Positions 8,684 through 18,441 of a DNA stretch of 64,000 nucleotides are shown here, in pieces. The notes under the pieces are model-generated. The model was not told where the DNA came from. It saw only the letters and a program-made list of their open reading frames with translations, and did no database searches. How positions within the stretch are numbered: position 1 is the first letter of the stretch; every line of letters begins with the position of its first letter. Source of the DNA: Rhodoblastus sp. (GTDB lineage Bacteria; Pseudomonadota; Alphaproteobacteria; Rhizobiales; Beijerinckiaceae). Location of the stretch: the NCBI RefSeq assembly GCF_019449565.1, contig NZ_JAGRPM010000088.1, forward strand, positions 186,001 through 250,000, read 5' to 3'. Both the position numbers and the translations under genes were made by a program.

Positions 8684-9679
8684 ATGGCGGAGGCCGCATT
8701 GAGTTCCGTGGCGAAACCTGCGGCGCAGGGCGACAGTCGTGAAAAGGTGTTGCGCCGCTTCGAGCTTGGCGATCAGGCCTTTCACGTCCTGACCAAGACC
8801 TGCGCGATCGCCGTCCTGCTTTTGCTTGGCGGGGTCATTTTTTCGCTGATCCACGGCTCGATTCCCGCGCTGCAAAAGTTCGGCTTCGGCTTCCTGACGT
8901 CGCAGGCGTGGAATCCCGTCACCGAGAATTTCGGCGCCGCTCCGGCGATCTACGGCACGCTGGTGACCTCGATCATCGCGCTGGCCATCGCCGTGCCGCT
9001 CGGCCTCGGCATCGCGGTCTTCCTGACGGAGCTCTGCCCCTACACGCTGCGGCGGCCGATCGGCATCGCGGTCGAACTGCTGGCGGGCATTCCCTCGATC
9101 ATCTACGGCATCTGGGGCATGTTCATCCTTGCGCCCTTCCTGCAGGAGCATGTCCAGCCGGCGATCATCGCGACCTTCGCCAACGTGCCTTTGCTGAACC
9201 AGCTCTTCTCTGGCCCGCCCTATGGCATCGGCATCGCGACGGCGGGCCTCATCCTGTCCATCATGATCCTGCCGCTGATCTCCTCGATCTCGCGCGACGT
9301 GTTCGAAACGGTCCCGACCGTTCTGAAGGAGTCGGCCTTCGGCATCGGCTGCACGCGCTGGGAAGTGATCCGCAACATTGTCGCGCCTTATACCGGCGTC
9401 GGCCTGGTCGGCGGAATCATGCTGGCGCTTGGCCGCGCGCTGGGCGAAACCATGGCGGTCACCTTCGTCATCGGCAACGCCCACAAGATCGCCCCTTCGA
9501 TCCTCGGCCCCGGCACGACGATCTCGGCGACCATCGCCAATGAATTCACCGAGGCCGACGGCGCGATCTATACCTCGTCGCTGATTACGCTGGGCCTGCT
9601 GCTATTCATCATCACCTTCATCGTCCTCTCGATCTCGCGCCTCCTGCTGATGCGCATCGAAAGCCAGGGAGCGCGCTGA
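8684..9679 (+). CDS. pstC: Phosphate ABC transporter permease PstC
   Basis: This is one of the two inner-membrane permease subunits of the high-affinity phosphate importer. The 331-residue protein has a soluble N-terminal ~30 residues and six predicted membrane segments, with the EAA-loop region around [21 protein letters not shown] and the PstC-typical [18 protein letters not shown] chose ATG 8684 (MAEAAL) rather than the upstream TTG at 8645 because GAGGAACG stands at ribosome-site distance from it. pstA follows after a single base. Family assignment is secure. Confidence 0.95.
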   Translation: MAEAALSSVAKPAAQGDSREKVLRRFELGDQAFHVLTKTCAIAVLLLLGGVIFSLIHGSIPALQKFGFGFLTSQAWNPVTENFGAAPAIYGTLVTSIIALAIAVPLGLGIAVFLTELCPYTLRRPIGIAVELLAGIPSIIYGIWGMFILAPFLQEHVQPAIIATFANVPLLNQLFSGPPYGIGIATAGLILSIMILPLISSISRDVFETVPTVLKESAFGIGCTRWEVIRNIVAPYTGVGLVGGIMLALGRALGETMAVTFVIGNAHKIAPSILGPGTTISATIANEFTEADGAIYTSSLITLGLLLFIITFIVLSISRLLLMRIESQGAR

Positions 9680-9680
9680 C

Positions 9681-10523
9681 ATGTCCGCATTGCAAGCCGC
9701 GCGCAAGACGCGCAGCGCCGTCGCCATGGGTCTCTGCGTCGCCTCGGCGGGCGTCGGCCTCATCGCTCTGGCTTTCATTCTGGCCGCTTTGTTCTGGAAC
9801 GGCTTTTCGGGCCTGAACCTGAAGGTCTTCACGGAAATGACGCCGCCGCCCGGCTCTTCGGGCGGCCTGCTCAACGCCATAGTCGGCTCGCTGATCATGA
9901 CCTTCTTCGGCGTGCTGATCGGCGCGCCGCTGGGCATGTTCGCCGGCACCTACATGGCCGAATATGGCCGCAATTCGAAGCTGACGACCGTCGTGCGCTT
10001 CATCAACGACATCCTGCTGTCGGCGCCCTCGATCGTCATCGGCCTGTTCGTCTATGAGATCACGGTCGTGCAGATGGGCCATTTCTCCGCCATCGCCGGC
10101 TCGATCGCCCTGGCGCTGCTGGTCGTGCCGGTTGTGGTGCGCACCACCGAGGACATGCTCAACCTCGTGCCCGGATCGCTGCGCGAAGCCGCGACGGCCC
10201 TCGGAATGCCGCGCTCGCTCGTCATCCGCCATGTCGCCTACAAGGCGGCGCGCGCGGGCCTCATCACCGGCTTGCTGCTGGCAGTCGCCCGCGTCTCCGG
10301 CGAGACGGCGCCGCTGCTGTTCACCGCGCTGAACAACCAGTTCTGGAGCACCAAGCTGGACGCTCCCATGGCCAGCCTTCCGGTCGTGATCTTCCAGTTC
10401 GCGCTTTCGCCCTACAAGGAATGGCAGGCGCTCGCCTGGGCCGGCGCGCTCATCATCACCCTCGCCGTTCTGACACTGTCGATCACCGCTCGCGTTCTTG
10501 GCGCGCAAAGGACCAGCAAATGA
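9681..10523 (+). CDS. pstA: Phosphate ABC transporter permease PstA
   Basis: The second permease subunit, 280 residues with six hydrophobic segments. The EAA-like loop ([25 protein letters not shown]) and [15 protein letters not shown] are characteristic. It pairs with PstC to form the channel that PstB energises. The start lies one base after the pstC stop and the stop overlaps pstB by ATGA, so translation is probably coupled across pstCAB. Confidence 0.95.
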   Translation: MSALQAARKTRSAVAMGLCVASAGVGLIALAFILAALFWNGFSGLNLKVFTEMTPPPGSSGGLLNAIVGSLIMTFFGVLIGAPLGMFAGTYMAEYGRNSKLTTVVRFINDILLSAPSIVIGLFVYEITVVQMGHFSAIAGSIALALLVVPVVVRTTEDMLNLVPGSLREAATALGMPRSLVIRHVAYKAARAGLITGLLLAVARVSGETAPLLFTALNNQFWSTKLDAPMASLPVVIFQFALSPYKEWQALAWAGALIITLAVLTLSITARVLGAQRTSK

Positions 10524-11320
10524 CCAATGTTCTTACGCAGGAAGCTCCGGCGTCGCGCGACCAGCTCGCGCAAAAGATGTCGGTCAAAAATCTCGACTTC
10601 TTCTACGGCGAGACCAGGGCTTTGAAGTCCGTCAGCGTCCCGCTCTACGCCAATCAGGCGACGGCCTTCATCGGTCCGTCTGGCTGCGGCAAGTCCACGC
10701 TGCTGCGCGTGCTCAACCGCATGTATAGCCTTTATCCGCGCCAGCGCGCGGAGGGCGAGGTGCTGCTCGACGGCGAGAACATCCTGAACCCCAAGCAGGA
10801 CATCAATGCCCTGCGCGCGCGCGTCGGCATGGTTTTTCAGAAGCCCACGCCCTTCCCGATGTCGATTTACGATAACATCGCCTTCGGCGTCCGGCTTTAT
10901 GAAAAGCTCGGCAAGGCCGACATGGACGAGCGCGTCGAGAAGGCGCTGCGCGGCGCGGCGATCTGGGACGAGGTCAAGGACAAGCTCAACGCCAGCGGCC
11001 TCAGCCTCTCCGGGGGCCAGCAGCAGCGCCTGTGCATCGCCCGCACCGTCGCGATCCAGCCTGAAGTGATCCTGTTCGACGAGCCCTGTTCGGCGCTCGA
11101 TCCGATCTCGACAGCCAAGGTGGAGGAGCTGATCGACGAGATGCGGCGCGACTACACCATCGCCATCGTCACCCACAACATGCAGCAGGCTGTGCGCGTC
11201 TCGCAATACACCGCCTTCATGTATCTCGGCGAAATGGTCGAATTCGACGATACCGACAAGATCTTCACGGCGCCGAAAGAGCGCCGCACCCAGGATTACA
11301 TCACCGGCCGTTTCGGCTGA
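10520..11320 (+). CDS. pstB: Phosphate ABC transporter ATP-binding protein PstB
   Basis: The 266-residue ATPase of the phosphate importer. Visible motifs are Walker A (GPSGCGKST), Q-loop (VFQKPTPF), ABC signature (LSGGQQQRL), Walker B ([13 protein letters not shown]) and the switch His (IVTHNMQQA). I chose ATG 10520, which overlaps the pstA stop by four bases; the longer frame from 10421 runs through pstA. It is followed 34 bases later by phoU with a good ribosome site (AGGAACAAGG). Confidence 0.96.
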   Translation: MTNVLTQEAPASRDQLAQKMSVKNLDFFYGETRALKSVSVPLYANQATAFIGPSGCGKSTLLRVLNRMYSLYPRQRAEGEVLLDGENILNPKQDINALRARVGMVFQKPTPFPMSIYDNIAFGVRLYEKLGKADMDERVEKALRGAAIWDEVKDKLNASGLSLSGGQQQRLCIARTVAIQPEVILFDEPCSALDPISTAKVEELIDEMRRDYTIAIVTHNMQQAVRVSQYTAFMYLGEMVEFDDTDKIFTAPKERRTQDYITGRFG

Positions 11321-11354
11321 TTTCGGCTCTCCGGCCAGACAGGAACAAGGCACC

Positions 11355-12053
11355 ATGGTCGAACATACCGTCAGATCTTTCGACGCCGATCTCGAAACGC
11401 TCGACCGCCACATTTCAGAAATGGGCGGCATCGCCGAAAAAATGCTCGCCGACGCGATGGACGCGCTGTCGACGATGAATGTCGAACTCGCGCAGAAGGT
11501 CATCGCGACCGACGTGCGTCTCGACGTGCTGCAGCGGACGGTCGAGGATCTCGCCGTACGCGTTCTGGCGCGCCGCCAGCCCGTCGCGGTCGATCTGCGC
11601 GACGTCGTCGGCGTGATCCGCATCTCGGCGGATCTGGAGCGCATCGGCGATCAGGCCAAGAACATCGCCAAGCGCGCAGCCAAGATCGCCGGGGAATCCC
11701 GCATTCCGCGCGCAGTGGTCGGCCTCCGGTCGATGCACGATCTCGCCGCCACGCAACTCAACGACGTGCTGGACGCCTACGCCCAGCGCGACGTCGAGCG
11801 CGCCAAGGCGGTCTGGAACCGCGATCTGGAGCTGGACGCGCTCGAGGACTCCGTGTTTCGCGACCTTCTCACCTTCATGATGGAAGATCCGCGCAACATC
11901 ACGTTCTGCACGCATCTGCTGTTCTGCTCGAAGAACCTTGAGCGCGTCGGCGACCACACCACCAATATCGCCGAAACGGTCTATTACATTGTGACCGGGG
12001 AGAGCATGCCGGGCGAGCGCCCGCGCGGCATCGATTCCTCGACTCTGCCGTGA
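11355..12053 (+). CDS. phoU: Phosphate transport system regulator PhoU
   Basis: A 232-residue, all-helical protein made of two PhoU repeats (roughly residues 15-105 and 118-210), each with the E/DxxxD metal-binding pattern (DLERIGDQAKNIA and NLERVGDHTTNIAE). PhoU links the Pst transporter to PhoR and keeps the regulon silent when phosphate is plentiful. It sits in its usual place between pstB and phoB, 23 bases from the latter. Confidence 0.95.
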   Translation: MVEHTVRSFDADLETLDRHISEMGGIAEKMLADAMDALSTMNVELAQKVIATDVRLDVLQRTVEDLAVRVLARRQPVAVDLRDVVGVIRISADLERIGDQAKNIAKRAAKIAGESRIPRAVVGLRSMHDLAATQLNDVLDAYAQRDVERAKAVWNRDLELDALEDSVFRDLLTFMMEDPRNITFCTHLLFCSKNLERVGDHTTNIAETVYYIVTGESMPGERPRGIDSSTLP

Positions 12054-12076
12054 GTCTTTAGGAGCCATTCGATTTC

Positions 12077-12820
12077 ATGAACGAACCGCGCGCATCGGTC
12101 ATCGGCGCCGCCTCGCCAGGCGGCGCCCCACGAATTCTGGTTGTCGAGGACGAGGCCGCCCTGGCTCTCATGCTGAGCTATAATCTTGAAGCCGAGGGCT
12201 ATGTCGTCGAGCGCGTCGAGCGCGGCGACGAGGCGGAACTGCGGCTTGAAGAAACCGCGCCGGACATGGTCATTCTCGACTGGATGTTGCCCGGCGTCTC
12301 GGGACTGGAAATCTGCCGCCGCCTTCGGGCGCGGGAAGCCACCCGCACCCTGCCGGTCATCATGCTGACCGCGCGCGGCGAAGAGGGCGAACGCGTGCGC
12401 GGCCTCTCGGTCGGTGCCGATGATTATGTGGTCAAGCCGTTCTCTGTTCCGGAGCTGATGGCGCGCGTACGCGCGCTGTTGCGCCGGGCGCGCCCCGAAC
12501 GCGTCGCCGTCAAGCTGACGGCCGGCGCGCTGGAGCTGGATCGGGAGACGCGCCGCGTCCGTCGCGGCGGCCGCGACGTCCATCTCGGCCCGACCGAATT
12601 TCGCCTGCTGGAATATCTGATGGAGAAGCCGGGTCGGGTCTTCGCCCGTTCGCAATTGCTCGATAGCGTCTGGGGCATGTCGGCCGAGATCGACGAACGC
12701 ACGGTCGATGTCCATATCGGCCGGTTGCGCAAGGCGCTTGCCGCGGGCGGCGAAGACGATCCGATCCGCACCGTGCGCGGCTCCGGCTATTCTTTCGACG
12801 AGACTTTCGGCCGCGGCTGA
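12077..12820 (+). CDS. phoB: Phosphate regulon response regulator PhoB
   Basis: An OmpR-family regulator of 247 residues. The receiver domain (residues ~18-135) has the acidic pocket VVEDE, the phospho-acceptor Asp68 (ILDWMLPG) and the switch Lys in VKPF. The winged-helix effector domain (~150-243) ends with RTVDVHIGRLRKAL and the VRGSGYSF wing. Phosphorylated by PhoR, it binds Pho boxes such as the one at 7470-7487. There is a ~17-residue extra N-terminus before the receiver fold; a later start is possible but no better candidate ATG is seen. It closes the operon before a strong terminator. Confidence 0.95.
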   Translation: MNEPRASVIGAASPGGAPRILVVEDEAALALMLSYNLEAEGYVVERVERGDEAELRLEETAPDMVILDWMLPGVSGLEICRRLRAREATRTLPVIMLTARGEEGERVRGLSVGADDYVVKPFSVPELMARVRALLRRARPERVAVKLTAGALELDRETRRVRRGGRDVHLGPTEFRLLEYLMEKPGRVFARSQLLDSVWGMSAEIDERTVDVHIGRLRKALAAGGEDDPIRTVRGSGYSFDETFGRG

Positions 12821-12875
12821 TCCTTGCAGGCATTGCGTTCGGCCGGGCTTGTGCTCGACCTCCCGCCGTCCAATG

Positions 12876-12909
12876 AAAAACCGGCGTCGCTCCGCGCACG
12901 CCGGTTTTT
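12876..12909 (+). terminator. Terminator closing the pst-pho operon
   Basis: AAAAACCGGCGT at 12876-12887 pairs perfectly with ACGCCGGTTTTT at 12898-12909. The A-run/T-run symmetry makes it able to work in both directions, serving phoB and the convergent gcrA. Confidence 0.92.
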
Positions 12910-13075
12910 CATTTCCGAAAGGGCAGGGGGGAGGGGTCTGAACCGCGCCTTTCGCCGCCGGAGGTCTCGCCGCCGCGACTTGCCGACGTTACGCGCGGTC
13001 TGAACCGAACAGATTTGCTGCTCGAAGATCGCGCGCCGACGGGCCGGCCCCTCGCCCTTGCCCTTTTTGGGAGCG

Positions 13076-13591
13076 TCAGGCGCGGGCGATGCGCTTGTCG
13101 CGGCGACGGTCCTGCGCCGGCTGATAGGCGATGCGCGCGTGGTGGGCGCAATAGGGACCCACGCCGATCTGCATCTTCGCGCCGCAATAGCGGAAATCGG
13201 GGCTGGAGGGGTCGCCCAGCGGCCAGCGGCACATGGATTCCCGCAGGTCCATGATGCTCACGCGCTCGGACATGGGGATGACGACGTCTTCCGAGGCGCG
13301 GCGCGGCGCGGGCGCCGGAGCGGGGCGCAAATCGGCGGCGAGGGCGAGATTGCCATGGACGACCGGGGCGGCGGTCGGGCGGCTCTCTTCCTCGGTCCGC
13401 GCCTTGGGGCGCGCACGGGCCGGCGCGGGGGCAGGCGACTTGACCCGGCCGGACAGGCCAAGACGATGCACCTTGCCGATGACCGCATTGCGGGTGATGC
13501 CATGAGCGAGTTCATTGGCGATCTGGCTTGCGCTCAAGCCTTCCAGCCACATTTTCTTCAATTGCTCGACGCGTTCATCGGTCCAGGACAT
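13076..13591 (-). CDS. gcrA: Cell-cycle transcriptional regulator GcrA
   Basis: GcrA is a sigma70-associated activator that recognises promoters carrying CcrM-methylated GANTC sites and runs part of the alphaproteobacterial cell cycle. The 171-residue product matches the family length. Its N-terminal helix-turn-helix begins MSWTDERVEQLKKMWLEG, followed by SASQIANEL and TRNAVIGKVHRLGL; the middle is a Pro/Ala-rich linker (~50-110); the C-terminal domain contains CRWPLGDP, FRYCG and PYCAHHARIAY, which binds sigma70. I chose ATG 13591; the frame extends further upstream but without family similarity. Two GANTC sites lie in its upstream region. Confidence 0.95.
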   Translation of the reverse strand: MSWTDERVEQLKKMWLEGLSASQIANELAHGITRNAVIGKVHRLGLSGRVKSPAPAPARARPKARTEEESRPTAAPVVHGNLALAADLRPAPAPAPRRASEDVVIPMSERVSIMDLRESMCRWPLGDPSSPDFRYCGAKMQIGVGPYCAHHARIAYQPAQDRRRDKRIARA

Positions 13592-14030
13592 TGAATTGAC
13601 CTCCAAACGTTGTCCGTTTCGCAGGTTTGGCGGAAACGGCGGCTCCCCGGGCGGCGCCATCATTGGCGCTCGTGACTTCCACTCAGCCGCGCGTTGTATT
13701 TGCGCGCGGCGGCGTCCGGCTGCTTTCCCCTGCGGTCTCTCTCGGCGGAATCGTATCCTTTACGGCTGCGCTGACGCAGCCGGTGGAAACGCTCCGACCG
13801 AACGAGGACTGACGGAACAGGCGCTTGATAAGCAGGCGCCGCACGAGATGTCGTAGCCGACAAGAGGGACACTACACTAGTCGTTGAATCGCGTGCAACA
13901 CTCGCAAGGGCGCGTCGCAGGTTTTCCCCAGCCCTTTAAGCGAAATTCGAAAAAGCTGGGACGACAGGTATTTTTGTCTTGCGCCTTTCGACCGACGTCT
14001 CGCAGGGTTCCCGCCAAAGCCATTACAGAA

Positions 14031-14059
14031 TTGACCTTCCGGCCCGGATTTTCTAGATT
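14031..14059 (+). promoter_or_regulatory. Sigma70-type promoter of argD-argF-hslO
   Basis: TTGACC (14031-14036) and TAGATT (14054-14059) are separated by exactly 17 bases. Transcription would begin near 14066, leaving a leader of about 113 bases before argD. Confidence 0.7.
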
Positions 14060-14072
14060 GCGGGCCTGTTGA

Positions 14073-14093
14073 CGCCGCCCCCGCGGGGCGGCG
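14073..14093 (+). promoter_or_regulatory. GC-rich hairpin in the argD leader
   Basis: CGCCGCCCC pairs perfectly with GGGGCGGCG around a three-base loop, followed by CTTTCATTTTC. It begins a few bases after the predicted transcript start, so it may protect the 5' end or act as a weak attenuator. A second, smaller stem (CGCCTC with GAGGCG) lies near 14136-14152. Confidence 0.5.
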
Positions 14094-14178
14094 CTTTCAT
14101 TTTCGGGTTCGCTGCCGGTTCTTTAAGGACTGCGCCTCTGGGGAGGCGATCAGCGGGCGGCTGTTGGGAGTTCTGGAC

Positions 14179-15387
14179 GTGACGTCAGCTATCCTTCCGA
14201 CCTATGCGCGGTACCAGCTGGCCTTCGATCGCGGCGAGGGCGCCTGGCTGATCACGGCGTCGGGCGATAAATATCTCGATTTCGGCGGCGGAATCGCAGT
14301 GGCGAGCCTCGGCTACAATCATCCGCACCTCGTCGACGCCCTGATCCAGCAGGCGCAAAAGCTCTGGCACACGTCCAATCTGTTCCAGATCCCGCTCGGC
14401 GAGGCCTTCGCCCGCCGCCTCGTCGACGCGACGTTCGCGGACAATGTCTTTTTCACCAATTCCGGCGCGGAGGCGCTCGAATTGACGATCAAGATGGCGC
14501 GCAAGTGGAATTCGGCCAATGGCGCGCCGGAGCGGTTCCACATCATCACCTTTGAGGGCGCCTTCCACGGCCGCACGCTCGCGACCATAGCCGCGGGCGG
14601 CAACGCCAAATATCTCGACGGCTTCGGGCCCAAAATGCCCGGCTTCGATCAGGTTCCCTTCGGCGATCTGGACGCGGTCAAGGCCGCGATCGGCCCGCAG
14701 ACCGGCGCCATTCTGGTCGAGCCGATCCAGGGCGAGGGCGGCATTCGCGTCGGCGCGCCGGATTTCATCCGCGGCCTGCGCGCCCTTTGCGACGAGCACA
14801 AACTGCTGCTGTGCTTCGACGAGGTGCAATGCGGCATGGGCCGCACGGGCAAATTCTTCGCCTATGAGCTTTATGGAGTCGCGCCGGATATTCTGGCCTC
14901 GGCCAAGGGCATCGGCGGCGGCTTCCCGCTCGGCGCCGTGCTGTCGACCGCCGAAGCCGGCAAGGGCATGGGACTCGGCACCCATGGCACCACCTATGGC
15001 GGCAATCCGCTCGCCATGGCCTGCGGCAACGCCGTGCTCGACATTCTGCTCGCGCCGGGCTTCCTCAACGATGTCGCGCGCAAGGGCCTGCTGCTGCGGC
15101 AGAGCCTGGCGGGGCTGGCGGCGGAACATCCCGACGTTATTGCGGAAATTCGCGGCGAGGGCCTGATGCAGGGGATCAAATTGCGCGTGCCCAACGCCGA
15201 TTTCGCTTCCGCCGCGCGGGCCGAAAAACTCATCGTCATTCCGGCGGCGGACAATGTCGTGCGCATCATTCCGCCGCTGATCGTTTCCGAGGACGAAATC
15301 CGCGAGGGCGTGCGCCGTCTTGGCGCGGCCTGCGCCCATTTTGAAGTTGCGGCGACGCCAAAGGGAAAGCTGGGAGCCAATTCATGA
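14179..15387 (+). CDS. argD: Acetylornithine aminotransferase
   Basis: A 402-residue class III PLP-dependent aminotransferase that makes N-acetylornithine in arginine synthesis (and may serve succinyl-diaminopimelate in lysine synthesis). Motifs: [34 protein letters not shown] and the PLP lysine in [15 protein letters not shown] chose GTG 14179 ([12 protein letters not shown]), which fits the usual ArgD N-terminus and has TTGGGAG eight bases upstream; TTG 14164 is an alternative. argF starts within its stop codon (ATGA), so the two are translationally coupled. Confidence 0.93.
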   Translation: MTSAILPTYARYQLAFDRGEGAWLITASGDKYLDFGGGIAVASLGYNHPHLVDALIQQAQKLWHTSNLFQIPLGEAFARRLVDATFADNVFFTNSGAEALELTIKMARKWNSANGAPERFHIITFEGAFHGRTLATIAAGGNAKYLDGFGPKMPGFDQVPFGDLDAVKAAIGPQTGAILVEPIQGEGGIRVGAPDFIRGLRALCDEHKLLLCFDEVQCGMGRTGKFFAYELYGVAPDILASAKGIGGGFPLGAVLSTAEAGKGMGLGTHGTTYGGNPLAMACGNAVLDILLAPGFLNDVARKGLLLRQSLAGLAAEHPDVIAEIRGEGLMQGIKLRVPNADFASAARAEKLIVIPAADNVVRIIPPLIVSEDEIREGVRRLGAACAHFEVAATPKGKLGANS

Positions 15388-16328
15388 AATTGCCGCCGAT
15401 CGATCCGGCGCGTCGTTGTTTTCTCGACATTGCGGATTTCTCGCTCGACGATTTGCGCAGCATTCTCGACCGCGCCGCCGACATCAAGAGCCGCCGCCGG
15501 AAAGGCCGTCCCTCGCCGGACCAGCCGCTCGCCGGCCGCACGCTCGCGATGATCTTCGACAAGCCCTCGACCCGCACCCGCGTCTCCTTCGACGTCGGCA
15601 TGCGCGAACTCGGCGGCGAGACGTTGATGCTTACCGGCGCGGAAATGCAGCTCGGCCGCGGCGAGACCATCGCCGACACCGCGCGCGTGCTGTCGCGTTT
15701 CGTCGACGCCATCATGATCCGCATCCTAGGCCATGAACATCTGCTGGAAATGGCCGCCTACGCCAGCGTGCCGGTCATCAACGGGCTGACCAAGCGCACC
15801 CATCCCTGCCAGGTCATGGCGGACATCCTCACCTATGAGGAACATCGCGGCGATATCGCGGGCGCGCGCGTCGCCTGGATCGGCGATTGCTGCAATGTGC
15901 TGACGAGCTGGGTTCACGCCGCCGCCAAATTCGGCTTCACGCTCGATATCGCCTCGCCGGAAGATCTGGCGCCGCGTCCGGAGCTCATCGCCTGGGCGCG
16001 CGCGCAGGGCGGCGTGGTCAATGTCATGCGCGATCCCTATGAGGCCGTGCAGGACGCCGATTGTGTGCTGACCGATTGCTGGGTCTCGATGGGCGACAAG
16101 GACGAAAAACTGCGCCATTCGCTGCTCGCGCCCTATCAGGTCAACGCCAAGCTGATGCGCCACGCGGCCAAGGACGCCGTGTTCATGCACTGCCTTCCGG
16201 CCCATCGCGGCGAGGAGGTCACCGACGAGGTGATCGACGGGCCGCAATCTTTGGTGTTCGACGAGGCGGAGAACCGCCTGCACGCGCAAAAGGGCGTGCT
16301 CGCCTGGTGCCTGGAGGGAAAAGAGTGA
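15384..16328 (+). CDS. argF: Ornithine carbamoyltransferase
   Basis: Condenses ornithine with carbamoyl phosphate to citrulline. The 314-residue protein has the carbamoyl-phosphate motif STRTRVSFD (residues ~58-66), the [11 protein letters not shown] region, the ornithine-contact DCWVSMGD loop and the catalytic [11 protein letters not shown] near the C-terminus. It lies in the argD-argF-hslO unit with four-base overlaps on both sides (ATGA and GTGA). Confidence 0.96.
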   Translation: MKLPPIDPARRCFLDIADFSLDDLRSILDRAADIKSRRRKGRPSPDQPLAGRTLAMIFDKPSTRTRVSFDVGMRELGGETLMLTGAEMQLGRGETIADTARVLSRFVDAIMIRILGHEHLLEMAAYASVPVINGLTKRTHPCQVMADILTYEEHRGDIAGARVAWIGDCCNVLTSWVHAAAKFGFTLDIASPEDLAPRPELIAWARAQGGVVNVMRDPYEAVQDADCVLTDCWVSMGDKDEKLRHSLLAPYQVNAKLMRHAAKDAVFMHCLPAHRGEEVTDEVIDGPQSLVFDEAENRLHAQKGVLAWCLEGKE

Positions 16329-17314
16329 CAACCGGCTCCGGTTCGCGCTTTTCCGCCGACTTTCCCTTCGCCGCCGCGGGGCAGGACGATTGCGTGCTGC
16401 CTTTCGCGGTTGAGCCGCTCGACCTACGCGGCCGCATCGCCCGGCTTGGCCCGGCGCTCGACGCCATCCTGACCCGTCACGGCTATCCCGATCCTGTCGC
16501 GCGCCTGCTCGCGGAAGCCGCCGCGTTGACCGTCCTGCTCGGCACGGCCCTGAAATCCGAGGGCCGCTTCCAGTTGCAGACGCGCACCGACGGCATTGTC
16601 GACATGCTGGTGGTCGATTTCGACGCGCCGGACCGGCTGCGCGCCTTCGCCCGCTATGACGTAACGCGGCTCCCGCAGCAGGGCGGCGTCGCGCCGGAGG
16701 TTCTGCTCGGGCGCGGCCATCTCGCCTTCACCATCGAACAGGGTTCGGAGGCCTCGCGCTATCAGGGCGTGGCGCCGATCGAATCCGGCTCGCTGGAACA
16801 GGCCGCCGGGGTCTATTTCCAGCAATCGGAACAGATTCCGACCTTCATTCGTCTCGCGGCGGGACAGGTCGTGACGACCTCGGGCGCGAGTTGGCGCGCC
16901 GGCGGCCTGCTCGCGCAATTCCTGCCCCATTCCGAGGAGCGCCGCCGCCAGGCCGATTTCCCGCCCGGCGACGCGCCTGAAGGCCATGTCGGACATGAAT
17001 GGAATGAGGACGAGGCCTGGACTGAGGCGAAGGCCCTGGCCGCCACCGTCGAGGATCACGAATTGCTCGACCCCGCCTTGCCGAGCGAGGATCTGGCCTA
17101 TCGCCTGTTCCACGAACGCGGGGTGATGGCATTTCCCGTCCAGACCCTGCGCGACGCCTGCCGCTGCTCCAACGAGCGGGTCGAGGACATGCTCCGCAGC
17201 TTCACGCAGCAGGAGCGCGACGATATGGTCGGCGACGACGGCGCGATCACCGTGACTTGCGAGTTCTGCTCGACTCTGCGCCGCTACGATCCGGGCGATT
17301 TCCGCAAGGATTGA
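16325..17314 (+). CDS. hslO: Redox-regulated chaperone Hsp33
   Basis: A holdase chaperone turned on by oxidation. The 329-residue product has the N-terminal Hsp33 fold and a C-terminal zinc switch with C-x-C ([12 protein letters not shown]) and C-x2-C ([11 protein letters not shown]). It starts with GTG 16325 overlapping the argF stop; the longer frame from 16061 runs inside argF. An argF-hslO pairing is common in Hyphomicrobiales. It is slightly longer than E. coli Hsp33 because of an acidic insertion near residues 205-235. Confidence 0.93.
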   Translation: MTTGSGSRFSADFPFAAAGQDDCVLPFAVEPLDLRGRIARLGPALDAILTRHGYPDPVARLLAEAAALTVLLGTALKSEGRFQLQTRTDGIVDMLVVDFDAPDRLRAFARYDVTRLPQQGGVAPEVLLGRGHLAFTIEQGSEASRYQGVAPIESGSLEQAAGVYFQQSEQIPTFIRLAAGQVVTTSGASWRAGGLLAQFLPHSEERRRQADFPPGDAPEGHVGHEWNEDEAWTEAKALAATVEDHELLDPALPSEDLAYRLFHERGVMAFPVQTLRDACRCSNERVEDMLRSFTQQERDDMVGDDGAITVTCEFCSTLRRYDPGDFRKD

Positions 17315-17521
17315 TATCTTCCGCCTCGCGCGCGGCCTTTCGCGGAGGGCGCGACGCCGAAGGCAACTCTTTTCCCCCTCGGGCGTTTCTTGAACTGGAC
17401 AATGCGCCAGACCCGCCGAAACCTCATTGGCGCCCCGACGCGGCGTCCCAAGAGTTCTTCATTGTTCCGCGGGACATAGAACCCTTCGGACGATGGCGGA
17501 CATTCGGGAGGGAGAAGAAAA

Positions 17522-17920
17522 ATGTTGCGAAAATTGCTCTTCGCTTTTGCGTTCGTCTGCGCCGGGCTGCTCGCCGTTCCGATGGAATCCATGGCTCGTG
17601 GCGGCCACGGCGGCGGTCGTGGCGGATTCCATGGCGGCGGCGGCCGTGGATTCCACGGCGGCTATCACGGAGGCTACCGTGGCGGCTACCGTGGCGGTTA
17701 TGCCGGGGGCTACCGTGGGGGGTATCGCGGCGGCTACGCCGGCCGTCGCGTGGCCTATGGGGCCGGCTACCGCAGGGGCTATTATGGCGGCGCCTATCGC
17801 CGGGGTTATTACGGCGGCGCCTATTACCGCCCGGGCTTTTACGGCGCGGGTTATGGCGCTTATGGCGCGTGCTGGCGCTGGAGCCCGCGCCTTGGCCGCC
17901 GGGTGTGGGTCTGCAACTAA
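17522..17920 (+). CDS. Gly/Tyr/Arg-rich repetitive secreted protein
   Basis: A 132-residue product with a signal peptide (MLRKLLFAFAFVCAGLLA, cleaved near residue 25) and a low-complexity body of GGY, RGGY, AGGY and RGYYGGAY units between residues ~27 and ~118, ending in a short Cys-containing tail (GACWRWSP...VWVCN). Two C-terminal cysteines could form a disulfide. AGGGAGAAG provides a ribosome site. Such Gly/Tyr repeats occur in small exported alphaproteobacterial proteins of unknown function. The DNA repeat (GGCTACCGTGGCGGC variants) is prone to length change. Coding is likely, role unknown. Confidence 0.75.
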   Translation: MLRKLLFAFAFVCAGLLAVPMESMARGGHGGGRGGFHGGGGRGFHGGYHGGYRGGYRGGYAGGYRGGYRGGYAGRRVAYGAGYRRGYYGGAYRRGYYGGAYYRPGFYGAGYGAYGACWRWSPRLGRRVWVCN

Positions 17921-17969
17921 GCGCGCGGCCTGAACGGGGCGGGTCCGCCCGTCCCGATCTCCCTGCGCC

Positions 17970-18323
17970 TCAGCCGCAATATTCCGCCCAGCACATAGGG
18001 GTCTCGAACACCTTCACGGAGTCGAGCTGCCCGAGTTCCGGCTTGACGCGATCGAAGATCCAGACCGCGATATTTTCGGCGGTCGGATTTTCGAGGCCCT
18101 CGATCTCGTTGAGCAGATGATGGTCGAGCCGCTCCAGAAGCGGCTGGAAAACCTTTTCCACGTCGAAGAAATCGACGACGAAGCCGCTATAAGCGTCCAC
18201 TTCGCCAGCGAGCCGCAATTCGACGCGATAGGAATGGCCATGCAGCCGCCGGCACCGGTGGGTTTCCGGCACATGGGGCAAATGATGCGCGGCCTCGAAG
18301 GTGAAGGCCTGGGTGATCGTCAT
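17970..18323 (-). CDS. queD: 6-carboxytetrahydropterin synthase (QueD/PTPS family)
   Basis: A 117-residue pterin enzyme using zinc. Zinc ligands are the His of AAHHLP and the HGH of LHGHSYRVEL; the catalytic Cys lies in the C-x3-HGH pattern (CRRLHGH), which fits QueD of queuosine synthesis. Further conserved parts are GFVVDFFDVE, LDHHLLNE and PTAENIAVWIF. I chose ATG 18323 (MTITQAF); ATG 18332 is three codons upstream. It lies at the end of a minus-strand run with folB and an SDR gene, so a role in another pterin route is possible. Confidence 0.88.
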   Translation of the reverse strand: MTITQAFTFEAAHHLPHVPETHRCRRLHGHSYRVELRLAGEVDAYSGFVVDFFDVEKVFQPLLERLDHHLLNEIEGLENPTAENIAVWIFDRVKPELGQLDSVKVFETPMCWAEYCG

Positions 18324-18441
18324 CGCGGGCATGGCCGGTTCTTAGCGCCCTTCGTCCTGTAACAAAAGCCGAAATTCATTCGCGGGCAGAGATCGCCCGC
18401 GCGGTCTTTGCTCGAAGGCCCAGATCGCGCGTAAGGCGCGA

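Larger units (their letters stand above)
13592..14178. other. Long divergent regulatory region between gcrA and argD
   Basis: Short open frames here look non-coding. The region has GAATC (GANTC) sites at 13748-13752 and 13886-13890, both possible CcrM methylation sites near the gcrA promoter, and a sigma70-type promoter and leader hairpins for argD described separately. Confidence 0.55.

Noticed and set aside
7484-9484. 666-codon minus-strand frame
   Set aside because: Antisense to pstS and pstC, with no recognisable domain and shadow-like composition.
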